In this document: positions 25,284-37,500 of the stretch, piece after piece
Layout: each line of letters starts with the position of its first letter
Numbering within the stretch: the stretch's first letter is position 1
Assembly: GCF_040529055.1 (NCBI RefSeq)
Contig: NZ_CP132342.1
Coordinates: 3,160,001-3,224,000, forward strand
Reading direction: 5' to 3'
Source: Xanthomonas sontii
Lineage (GTDB): Bacteria; Pseudomonadota; Gammaproteobacteria; Xanthomonadales; Xanthomonadaceae
DNA length: 64,000 bases
The notes under the pieces: generated by a model
Database searches by the model: none
What the model saw: the letters and a program-made list of their open reading frames with translations, nothing else
What the model was told of the DNA's origin: nothing
Position numbers and translations under genes: made by a program

Positions 25284-28200
25284 TCATAGGCGTAATTCTT
25301 CGATCTCCTCGGCCTCGCTCGCCCGCTCGGAAAAATGAGGAATCAAGTTTTCTGGAACTTCGAGCTCTTTCTCATCCGGCGTTGTGCCGATCATCGTGGC
25401 AAAGCCCGCTAGCGTCGGCATGGTGAAAATAGAACGAAAATCGACATGGAGTTGGCGATGACGAAGTTTTTCTATCAACGAGATGACCAGCAAGGAGTGA
25501 CCGCCGAGTTCGAAGAAGTGGTCGTGCCGGCCGACCCGTTCCACGCCGAGCAGGTCTTGCCAGACCTCGGCGATGGCCTGTTCGGTCGGCCCTTGTGGTG
25601 CCTCGTAGGGCTTGGTGGCCAGGGCGGTGTGGTCGGGTGCGGGCAGGGCCTTGCGGTCGCGCTTGCCGTTGGGGGTGAGCGGGAAGGCGGGCAGGGTGAC
25701 GAAGGCGGCCGGCAGCATGTACTCGGGCAACACGTGCGCCAGGTGTTCGCGCAGTTCGGCGGCGTGCAGCTCGGCCTCGGGCTGGGCGATGAGGTAGGCG
25801 ACCAGGCGCTTGTCGCCGGGGGTGTCCTCGCGCACGGCCACCAGCGCATCGCGGACGCCGGCGCAGGCGCTGAGCTGGGCCTCGATCTCGCCCAGTTCGA
25901 TGCGGAAGCCGCGCAGCTTGACCTGGAAGTCGTTGCGGCCGTGGTACTCCAGGGTGCCATCGGGCCGCCAGCGGCCGAGATCGCCGGTGCGGTACATGCG
26001 CGCATCGGGCTGGTCGCTGAAGGGATCGGGCAGGAAGCGTTCGGCGGTCAGCTCGGGGCGGTTGAGGTAGCCGCGCGCCACGCCCGGCCCGCCGATGTAG
26101 AGCTCGCCGATAGCGCCCAGCGGCACGGGGTGCCTGGCGGCGTCGAGCACGTAGACCTGGGTATTGGCGATCGGGCGGCCGATCGGGATGCTGTGGGCGT
26201 GGTGCGGCACCGCGTCGATGCGGAAGGTCGTGGCGAACGTCGTGGTCTCGGTCGGACCATAGGCGTTGATCACCTGTTGCGGGCGTTGCGGCTGGGAGAG
26301 CAACTGGGCCACGCGGCGCGGGTCGAGGACATCGCCGCCGATCAACAGGTAGCGCAGTTGGGCGAAGGCCCCGTCCAGCATGTCGACGTACTGGTTGAAC
26401 AAGCCCACAGTCAGCCACAGCGCGGTGACGCGGTGACGCTGCAGGCAAGCGCGCAATTGGGCCGGATCGAGCATGACCTCGTGCGGGACGACACACAGGG
26501 CTGCGCCATGGAGCAAGGGCGCCCAGACTTCCCAGGTTGCCGCATCGAAGGCGGGATTGGCGCCATGGGCGACGACGTCGGTGGGTTCCAGGGCGGCGTA
26601 GCGGGTTTGCATGACCAGCCGCAGGACGCTGCGGTGTTCGACCATGACGCCCTTGGGCACGCCGGTCGAGCCGGAGGTGTAGATGATGTAGGCCAATGCA
26701 TGAGCGGTGAGGCCCGAGACAGATGGGGCGGTATGCGGCAGGTCGGCGAACTGGGTGGCGTCGTCCTCGATCAGGATGAGCGAGGGTGCGTCTGTAGGCA
26801 GGCGATCGTGCAGGCCTGGCTCGGTCAGGATGGCGATCGGACCACAGTCGGCGAGCAGTTGCGCCACACGCTCCGGGGGATAGGTCGCATCCAGCGGAAC
26901 ATAGGCGGCGCCGGCCTTGAGGACAGCGAGCATAGCCACGACGGAGCTGATGCGCCGTTGCAGGAGCATGGCAACCCGATCCTCAAGACCGACGCCCAGG
27001 CCGATCAGGGAGTGGGCGAGGCGGTTGGCACGTGCATCGAGTTCGGCGTAGGTGAGGGTCTGGGTGTCGCAGACCAGGGCGATGGCCTGTGGCGTGCGTG
27101 CGGCCTGTTCCTCGAACAGCTGATGGATCAGGCGATCGTGCGGGTAGTGCTGTGCCGTGGCATTGAACTCCACCAGCACCTGCCGGCGCTCGGCGTCGTC
27201 GAGCATGTCCAGGGTGGACAGGCGCTGCTGCTGCGGGGCATCCAGCATGGCCTGGAGCAGGCGCAGGAAATAGCCGATCCAACGCTGTGCGGTGGCGGGC
27301 TGGAACAGGTCGCTGGCATAGTTGAGTTGGCCTTCCATGCGCTCGCCGACGGTGTGCAGCGAGAGCGAGAGGTCGAAGTGGGCCGAGCCGATGGCCTGTT
27401 CGACTGGACTCAAGGTCAGCCCGGGCAAGGCCAGGGGCTGTCCGAGCGGGGTGTTGTCCAGGGCCAGCATGACCTGGAACAGGGGACTGTGGCTGAGGCT
27501 GCGCACCGGCTGCAGGGCTTCGACGACCTGCTCGAAGGGCAGATCCTGGTGCTCGTAGGCGGCCAGGGTGGTGTGCCGGACCTGGGCCAGCAGGTCGGCG
27601 ACGGTGGGGTCTTCATCCAGGCGCACGCGCAAGGCCAGGGTGTTGACGAAGAAGCCGATCAGCGGCTCGACCTCGGTGCGCTGGCGGTTGGCCACCGGGG
27701 TGCCGACGACCACCTCGTGCTGGCCGCTCAGGCGTGCCAGCACGAGGGACCAGGCGGCCAGCAGGGTCATGAACGGGGTGACGCCGTGGCGGCGGCTGAC
27801 GGCCTGCAGGGTGTCGACCAAGGCGGCCGGCAGGACGATGGGCAGGCTGGCGCCGGCATGGCGCTGGACCGGCGGGCGAGGCCGGTCGGTGGGCAGTTCC
27901 AGGCAGGCCGGAGCGCCCTCCAGGTGCTGCTTCCAGAACGCGAGCTGGCGGGCGGTGACCTCGCCATGCAGCCACTGGCGTTGCCAGGCGGCGTAGTCGG
28001 CGTACTGCAGGGCCAGCGGCGGCAGCGGATCGGGTTGGTCCAGGCGGAAGGCCGCGTACAACGCTGCCACTTCCTGGATCAGCACGCCGATGGACCAGCC
28101 GTCGGAGACGATGTGATGCTGGGTAACCAGCAGCACATGCTCGGTGGGCGACAGGCGCAGCAGCTGGCCGCGGATCAACCGATCGTGTTCCAGGTCGAAG

Positions 28201-28577
28201 GGCGCGGCGGCCTCGGCCGCGGCGCGTTCGGCCACGGCCTGCTGTTGGACCTGGTCGTGCAGATGGGACAGATCGTGTTCGGCCAGGCGCAAGCCGACCT
28301 GGGGCGGGGCGATGACCTGGATCGGCTCGCCCTGGTGCAGGGCGAAGGTGGTGCGCAGGCTCTCGTGGCGTTCGACGATGCGGTCCAGGGTGCGCTGCAA
28401 GGCGATGCGGTCCAGGTGTCCGGACAGGCGCAGGGCGGCAGGCATGTGGTAGGCGGCGCCGGCGGCGTGGTCGAGTTGGTCGAGGAACCACAGGCGTTGC
28501 TGCGCCCAGGACAGCGGCAGGGGCTGGGTGCGGTCGGCCAGGGGGAGTGTGTCGGCCTCGGCGCGGGCGGCGGTGTG
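25284..28577 (-). other. NRPS module 5 (C-A-T), Val-like code
   Basis: Approximate boundaries. The code D-A-W-W-L-G-A-T-F is Val-like. The carrier (GGHSLLVI, Ser5939) has the C/E-preceding form, so residue 5 is expected to become D by the C/E domain of NRPS B. Confidence 0.8.
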
Positions 28578-31500
28578 GACCTGGGCGGCGAAGGCAGCGA
28601 GGCTGGGGTGGGCGAACAGCTCGCGCAGCGGTACGTCCACGGCCAGGGACTGACGCAGGCGGGCGATGAGCTGCACGGCCAGCAAGGAGTGACCGCCGAG
28701 TTCGAAGAAGTGGTCGTGCCGGCCGACCCGTTCCACGCCGAGCAGGTCTTGCCAGACCTCGGCGATGGCCTGTTCGGTCGGCCCTTGTGGTGCCTCGTAG
28801 GGCTTGGTGGCCAGGGCGGTGTGGTCGGGTGCGGGCAGGGCCTTGCGGTCGCGCTTGCCGTTGGGGGTGAGCGGGAAGGCGGGCAGGGTGACGAAGGCGG
28901 CCGGCAGCATGTACTCGGGCAACACGTGCGCCAGGTGTTCGCGCAGTTCGGCGGCGTGCAGCTCGGCCTCGGGCTGGGCGATGAGGTAGGCGACCAGGCG
29001 CTTGTCGCCGGGGGTGTCCTCGCGCACGGCCACCAGCGCATCGCGGACGCCGGCGCAGGCGCTGAGCTGGGCCTCGATCTCGCCCAGTTCGATGCGGAAG
29101 CCGCGCAGCTTGACCTGGAAGTCGTTGCGGCCGTGGTACTCCAGGGTGCCATCGGGCCGCCAGCGGCCGAGATCACCGGTGCGGTACATGCGCGCATCGG
29201 GCTGGTCGCTGAAGGGATCGGGCAGGAAGCGTTCGGCGGTCAGCTCGGGGCGGTTGAGGTAGCCGCGCGCCACGCCCGGTCCACCGATGTACAGTTCGCC
29301 GGTTACGCCGATCGGCAGGAGTTGTTGCGCTTGGTCCAGAACGTAAACGCGAGCGTTGGCGATTGGACGACCAATGGGTACGTCGATTGGAGGCAAAACA
29401 GAGTCGCTATCGTAGGTAATGGCCGTCATCACCACCGTCGCTTCGGTAGGGCCATAGGTATTCATCCAGCGGCAGCGGCTTAGCCGAGGCTCTGCGAGCC
29501 AGCGACGCAGGAACCGGTGTTCGACCTTTTCACCACCTGCGATGATCAATCGCAATGAAGTATCGGGTACGTGATCGCTTGTCGTCATTTCCTGCACCCA
29601 CTGGTGCCAAAAAGCCGATGGCTGATCACTGACGGTGATGCGATGTTGCTGCAGCAATGAAACAAATGCAGCATCGGGGGCAATAATATCGGAGGGGCGA
29701 ATGACCAAGGTGGCGCCAACCGACAATGCTGGAAATATCTCGCCGACATGAGCATCGAAACCAATCGACGCGAATTGCAGAATGTTGTCGCTCGCTACAA
29801 GTTCGCAGATGCGCGCGTGATCGTGGACAAGATTGACCACGCTCGCGTGTTCCACCATCACGCCCTTCGGTCTTCCTGTAGAGCCAGATGTATAGATGAT
29901 GTAAGCCAGATGCTGGGTTTGCAGTCCAATCTGCTTGTCATCGAGATCTGTGCCTGCCAACCCCGCTAGCGCTTGCGCCAAATCCTCCAAGACCAAAACG
30001 GGCATCGGCAGGTCGCGCAATTGTCCACGTAATGCTGACTGGGTCAGGACGGCTACTGGCGAACTGTCCTCGATGATGTAAGCCAGCTGGTCTCGAGCGG
30101 CCGTGTGGGGAATGGGGACGTATCCCGCGCCTGCTTTGAGGATCGCCAGGATGGCGACCAGCAGGTCGATATTGCGCTCGAAATAGATCGCAACGCGATC
30201 ATCTGGGGAAATTCCAAGCCCGCGCAGGTAGTGCGCCAGTTGGTTGGCACGTTGGTTTAGGACTGCATAGCTGAGCTTGCTGGTTTGATCGACGACAGCA
30301 ATCGCGTCTGGTTGCATCACGGCCTGTGCCTGGAACGCGTGATGAACGAGTGCGGAGGTGGGCGCAGGAAAGCCACCTGCATTGAACTCCGATAGCAATT
30401 GCCGACGTTCTGTTGCGGAAAGCAACGGCAGACTGCCGATTCGTTGCGATTGGTCGTCAAGGATGGCCCCCAGCAATGTCTGGAAGGCCCCCAGCAAGCG
30501 CTTTATGCGGTCTGCATCGTAGAGATCGGTCGCGTATTCCAATCGTCCCTCAAGGCGAGCGCCTGCCGTTGCCAGAGAGAGACTCAGATCGAAGTGCGTT
30601 GTGGTCGGCAATGGCGAGCATTCAATCAAGGTCACCCCGGGCAAGGCCAGCGGCTGTGCGAGCGGGGTGTTGTCCAGGGCCAGCATGACCTGGAACAGGG
30701 GACTGTGGCTGAGGCTGCGCACCGGCTGCAGGGCTTCGACGACCTGCTCGAAGGGCAGATCCTGGTGCTCGTAGGCGGCCAGGGTGGTGTGCCGGACCTG
30801 GGCCAGCAGGTCGGCGACGGTGGGGTCTTCATCCAGGCGCACGCGCAAGGCCAGGGTGTTGACGAAGAAGCCGATCAGCGGCTCGACCTCGGTGCGCTGG
30901 CGGTTGGCCACCGGGGTGCCGACGACCACCTCGTGCTGGCCGCTCAGGCGTGCCAGCACGAGGGACCAGGCGGCCAGCAGGGTCATGAACGGGGTGACGC
31001 CGTGGCGGCGGCTGACGGCCTGCAGGGTGTCGACCAAGGCGGCCGGCAGGACGATGGGCAGGCTGGCGCCGGCATGGCGCTGGACCGGCGGGCGAGGCCG
31101 GTCGGTGGGCAGTTCCAGGCAGGCCGGAGCGCCCTCCAGGTGCTGCTTCCAGAACGCGAGCTGGCGGGCGGTGACCTCGCCATGCAGCCACTGGCGTTGC
31201 CAGGCGGCGTAGTCGGCGTACTGCAGGGCCAGCGGCGGCAGCGGATCGGGTTGGTCCAGGCGGAAGGCCGCGTACAACGCTGCCACTTCCTGGATCAGCA
31301 CGCCGATGGACCAGCCGTCGGAGACGATGTGATGCTGGGTAACCAGCAGCACATGCTCGGTGGGCGACAGGCGCAGCAGCTGGCCGCGGATCAACCGATC
31401 GTGTTCCAGGTCGAAGGGCGCGGCGGCCTCGGCCGCGGCGCGTTCGGCCACGGCCTGCTGTTGGACCTGGTCGTGCAGATGGGACAGATCGTGTTCGGCC

Positions 31501-34500
31501 AGGCGCAAGCCGACCTGGGGCGGGGCGATGACCTGGATCGGCTCGCCCTGGTGCAGGGCGAAGGTGGTGCGCAGGCTCTCGTGGCGTTCGACGATGCGGT
31601 CCAGGGTGCGCTGCAAGGCGATGCGGTCCAGGTGTCCGGACAGGCGCAGGGCGGCAGGCATGTGGTAGGCGGCGCCGGCGGCGTGGTCGAGTTGGTCGAG
31701 GAACCACAGGCGTTGCTGCGCCCAGGACAGCGGCAGGGGCTGGGTGCGGTCGGCCAGGGGGAGTGTGTCGGCCTCGGCGCGGGCGGCGGTGTGGACCTGG
31801 GCGGCGAAGGCAGCGAGGCTGGGGTGGGCGAACAGCTCGCGCAGCGGTACGTCCACGGCCAGGGACTGACGCAGGCGGGCGATGAGCTGCACGGCCAGCA
31901 AGGAGTGACCGCCGAGTTCGAAGAAGTGGTCGTGCCGGCCGACCCGTTCCACGCCGAGCAGGTCTTGCCAGACCTCGGCGATGGCCTGTTCGGTCGGCCC
32001 TTGTGGTGCCTCGTAGGGCTTGGTGGCCAGGGCGGTGTGGTCGGGTGCGGGCAGGGCCTTGCGGTCGCGCTTGCCGTTGGGGGTGAGCGGGAAGGCGGGC
32101 AGGGTGACGAAGGCGGCCGGCAGCATGTACTCGGGCAACACGTGCGCCAGGTGTTCGCGCAGTTCGGCGGCGTGCAGCTCGGCCTCGGGCTGGGCGATGA
32201 GGTAGGCGACCAGGCGCTTGTCGCCGGGGGTGTCCTCGCGCACGGCCACCAGCGCATCGCGGACGCCGGCGCAGGCGCTGAGCTGGGCCTCGATCTCGCC
32301 CAGTTCGATGCGGAAGCCGCGCAGCTTGACCTGGAAGTCGTTGCGGCCGTGGTACTCCAGGGTGCCATCGGGCCGCCAGCGGCCGAGATCGCCGGTGCGG
32401 TACATGCGCGCATCGGGCTGGTCGCTGAAGGGATCGGGCAGGAAGCGTTCGGCGGTCAGCTCGGGGCGGTTGAGGTAGCCCAGGCTCACGCCGATCCCGC
32501 CGATGTGGATCTCGCCAACGGCGCCGATGGGGACCAGGCGTCGTGCCGCATCGAGGACGTAGATGCGGGTGTTGTCCACCGGCGTGCCGATGCAGGAGTG
32601 GACGAAGGTCTGTTGCGGATCGATCCGGGCCACGCTCGAGTAGATGGTGGTCTCGGTGGGACCATAGCCGTTCCACAGTTGCGCCACCCGCGTGCCCAAC
32701 GCGGCACTGAGCGCGGGCGTCAGGGCTTCGCCACCGGTCAACGCCTTGAGTCCGGGCCGGCCTTGCCAGCCGGCATCGAGCAGCATGCGCCAGGTGGCCG
32801 GGGTGGCCTGCAGGACACTGATGCGGTGGTGCTCGATCAGGGCGATCAGCCGCTGCGGATCGGTCATGTCCGCCTGGGCGGCCATGACCAGGCAGGCACC
32901 GCAACTGAGCGGCAGGAACAGGTCGAACACCGCGATGTCGAAGGACAGGGTGGTGATGGCCAGCAACGTATCGTCGGCCTGCATGCCTGGCGCACGCGCC
33001 ATCGAGTGCAGCAGGTTGACGACGCCGCGATGCGTTACCTGGACGCCCTTGGGCATGCCAGTCGAGCCGGAGGTGTAGATCACATAGGCCACGGTCGAGG
33101 GGCCGACCTGGGGGTCGGACGCCGGCCACTGCGTCAGTTCCGGCACCTGGTCGATGCACAGGGTGAGAACAGGGGAGGCAGGCAGGGCCGCACGCACGCC
33201 GGTGTGGGTGAGCACGGCCACCGGTGCGCTGTCCTGCAGCATGTAGGCGATGCGCTCGCGCGGGTAGGCCGGGTCCAGCGGCACATAGGCCGCGCCGGCC
33301 TTGAGGATGGCCAGGACCCCGACCAGCATGTCCAGGCTACGGTCGATGCAGATCGCCACGCGATCGTTCGGCCTGACGCCCTGGTCGATGAGGTGGTGGG
33401 CCAGTCGGTTGGCCTGCGCGTTGAGGTCGGCGTAGCACAGTGCTTGCTGCGCGAAGACTGCAGCGATCGCCTCGGGCGTACGCTGCGCCTGGGCTTCGAA
33501 CAACTGATGAACGTGCCGTTCGGCTGCCAGGGCAGTGGCGGCCGGGTTGAAGCCATGCAGCACGCGCGCGCGCTCGTGGCGGCCCAGCAAGGGCACGGCG
33601 GCGACCGGCTGCGCCGCATCGGCGAGCATGCCCTCCAGCAGGGTCAGCAACTGCGCCCCGATGCGTTCGATGGTGGCGCGCTCGAACAGGTCGAGCGCGT
33701 ACTCCAGATTGCCCTGGAGCGTGTCGCCGCAATCGTCCAGCCACAACGTCAGGTCGAACTGCGCGGTAGCACCAGCGTACGGCACCGGCGCAATGGTCAA
33801 CTCCGGCAACTGCAGATGCTGGTCGGCCGGTAGGTCGTTGAAGGCCAGCATGCTCTGGAAGATCGGGCTGTAGCTGAGGCTGCGCGCCGGCTGCAGGGCT
33901 TCGACGACCTGCTCGAAGGGCAGGTCCTGGTGCTCGTAGGCGGCCAGGGTGGTGTGCCGGACCTGGGTCAGCAGGTCGGCGACGGTGGGGTCTTCGTCCA
34001 GGCGCACGCGCACGGCCAGGGTGTTGACGAAGAAGCCGATCAGCGGCTCGACCTCGGTGCGCTGACGGTTGGCCACCGGGGTGCCGACGACCACCTCGTG
34101 CTGGCCGCTCAGGCGTGCCAACAGCGCCGACCAGGCGGCCAGCACGGTCATGAACAGCGTGGCCTGGTGCTGGCGGGCGAAGCGGCGGAGGCCGGCGGTC
34201 AGCTCGGCCGGCACGGTCAGGGCAACACGGCTGCCGGCATGGCGCTGGACCGGCGGACGGGGCCAGTCGGTGGGCAGTTCCAGAAGAGCCGGAGCGCCCT
34301 CCAGGTGCTGCTTCCAGAACGCGAGCTGGCGGGCGGTGACCTCGCCATGCAGCCACTGGCGTTGCCAGGCGGCGTAGTCGGCGTACTGCAGGGCCAGCGG
34401 CGGCAGCGGATCGGGTTGGTCCAGGCGGAAGGCCGCGTACAACGCCGCCACCTCCTGGATCAGCACGCCGATGGACCAGCCATCGGAGACGATGTGGTGC

Positions 34501-37500
34501 TGGGTGACCAGCAGCACATGCTCGGTGGGCGACAGGCGCAGCAGCTGGCCGCGGATCAACCGATCGTGTTCCAGGTCGAAGGGCGCGGCGGCCTCGGCCG
34601 CGGCGCGTTCGGCCACGGCCTGCTGTTGGACCTGGTCGTGCAGATGGGACAGATCGTGTTCGGCCAGGCGCAAGCCGACCTGGGGCGGGGCGATGACCTG
34701 GATCGGCTCGCCCTGGTGCAGGGCGAAGGTGGTGCGCAGGCTCTCGTGGCGTTCGACGATGCGGTCCAGGGTGCGCTGCAAGGCGATGCGGTCCAGGTGT
34801 CCGGACAGGCGCAGGGCGGCAGGCATGTGGTAGGCGGCGCCGGCGGCGTGGTCGAGTTGGTCGAGGAACCACAGGCGTTGCTGCGCCCAGGACAGCGGCA
34901 GGGGCTGGGTGCGGTCGGCCAGGGGGAGTGTGTCGGCCTCGGCGCGGGCGGCGGTGTGGACCTGGGCGGCGAAGGCAGCGAGGCTGGGGTGGGCGAACAG
35001 CTCGCGCAGCGGTACGTCCACGGCCAGGGACTGACGCAGGCGGGCGATGAGCTGCACGGCCAGCAAGGAGTGACCGCCGAGTTCGAAGAAGTGGTCGTGC
35101 CGGCCGACCCGTTCCACGCCGAGCAGGTCTTGCCAGACCTCGGCGATGGCCTGTTCGGTCGGCCCTTGTGGTGCCTCGTAGGGCTTGGTGGCCAGGGCGG
35201 TGTGGTCGGGTGCGGGCAGGGCCTTGCGGTCGCGCTTGCCGTTGGGGGTGAGCGGGAAGGCGGGCAGGGTGACGAAGGCGGCCGGCAGCATGTACTCGGG
35301 CAACACGTGCGCCAGGTGTTCGCGCAGTTCGGCGGCGTGCAGCTCGGCCTCGGGCTGGGCGATGAGGTAGGCGACCAGGCGCTTGTCGCCGGGGGTGTCC
35401 TCGCGCACGGCCACCAGCGCATCGCGGACGCCGGCGCAGGCGCTGAGCTGGGCCTCGATCTCGCCCAGTTCGATGCGGAAGCCGCGCAGCTTGACCTGGA
35501 AGTCGTTGCGGCCGTGGTACTCCAGGGTGCCATCGGGCCGCCAGCGGCCGAGATCACCGGTGCGGTACATGCGCGCATCGGGCTGGTCGCTGAAGGGATC
35601 GGGCAGGAAGCGTTCGGCGGTCAGCTCGGGGCGGTTGAGGTAGCCCAGGCTCACGCCGATCCCGCCGATGTGGATCTCGCCAACGGCGCCGATGGGGACC
35701 AGGCGTCGTGCCGCATCGAGGACGTAGATGCGGGTGTTGTCCACCGGCGTGCCGATGCAGGAGTGGACGAAGGTCTGTTGCGGATCGATCCGGGCCACGC
35801 TCGAGTAGATGGTGGTCTCGGTGGGACCATAGCCGTTCCACAGTTGCGCCACCCGCGTGCCCAACGCGGCACTGAGCGCGGGCGTCAGGGCTTCGCCACC
35901 GGTCAACGCCTTGAGTCCGGGCCGGCCTTGCCAGCCGGCATCGAGCAGCATGCGCCAGGTGGCCGGGGTGGCCTGCAGGACACTGATGCGGTGGTGCTCG
36001 ATCAGGGCGATCAGCCGCTGCGGATCGGTCATGTCCGCCTGGGCGGCCATGACCAGGCAGGCACCGCAACTGAGCGGCAGGAACAGGTCGAACACCGCGA
36101 TGTCGAAGGACAGGGTGGTGATGGCCAGCAACGTATCGTCGGCCTGCATGCCTGGCGCACGCGCCATCGAGTGCAGCAGGTTGACGACGCCGCGATGCGT
36201 TACCTGGACGCCCTTGGGCATGCCAGTCGAGCCGGAGGTGTAGATCACATAGGCCACGGTCGAGGGGCCGACCTGGGGGTCGGACGCCGGCCACTGCGTC
36301 AGTTCCGGCACCTGGTCGATGCACAGGGTGAGAACAGGGGAGGCAGGCAGGGCCGCACGCACGCCGGTGTGGGTGAGCACGGCCACCGGTGCGCTGTCCT
36401 GCAGCATGTAGGCGATGCGCTCGCGCGGGTAGGCCGGGTCCAGCGGCACATAGGCCGCGCCGGCCTTGAGGATGGCCAGGACCCCGACTAGCATGTCCAG
36501 GCTACGGTCGATGCAGATCGCCACGCGATCGTTCGGCCTGACGCCCTGGTCGATGAGGTGGTGGGCCAGTCGGTTGGCCTGCGCGTTGAGGTCGGCGTAG
36601 CACAGTGCTTGCTGCGCGAAGACTGCAGCGATCGCCTCGGGCGTACGCTGCGCCTGGGCTTCGAACAACTGATGAACGTGCCGTTCGGCTGCCAGGGCAG
36701 TGGCGGCCGGGTTGAAGCCATGCAGCACGCGCGCGCGCTCGTGGCGGTCCAGCAAGGGCACGGCGGCGACCGGCTGCGCCGCATCGGCGAGCATGCCCTC
36801 CAGCAGGGTCAGCAACTGCGCCCCGATGCGTTCGATGGTGGCGCGCTCGAACAGGTCGAGCGCGTACTCCAGATTGCCCTGGAGCGTGTCGCCGCAATCG
36901 TCCAGCCACAACGTCAGGTCGAACTGCGCGGTAGCACCAGCGTACGGCACCGGCGCAATGGTCAACTCCGGCAACTGCAGATGCTGGTCGGCCGGTAGGT
37001 CGTTGAAGGCCAGCATGCTCTGGAAGATCGGGCTGTAGCTGAGGCTGCGCGCCGGCTGCAGGGCTTCGACGACCTGCTCGAAGGGCAGGTCCTGGTGCTC
37101 GTAGGCGGCCAGGGTGGTGTGCCGGACCTGGGTCAGCAGGTCGGCGACGGTGGGGTCTTCGTCCAGGCGCACGCGCACGGCCAGGGTGTTGACGAAGAAG
37201 CCGATCAGCGGCTCGACCTCGGTGCGCTGACGGTTGGCCACCGGGGTGCCGACGACCACCTCGTGCTGGCCGCTCAGGCGTGCCAACAGCGCCGACCAGG
37301 CGGCCAGCACGGTCATGAACAGCGTGGCCTGGTGCTGGCGGGCGAAGCGGCGGAGGCCGGCGGTCAGCTCGGCCGGCACGGTCAGGGCAACACGGCTGCC
37401 GGCATGGCGCTGGACCGGCGGACGGGGCCAGTCGGTGGGCAGTTCCAGAAGAGCCGGAGCGCCCTCCAGGTGCTGCTTCCAGAACGCGAGCTGGCGGGCG

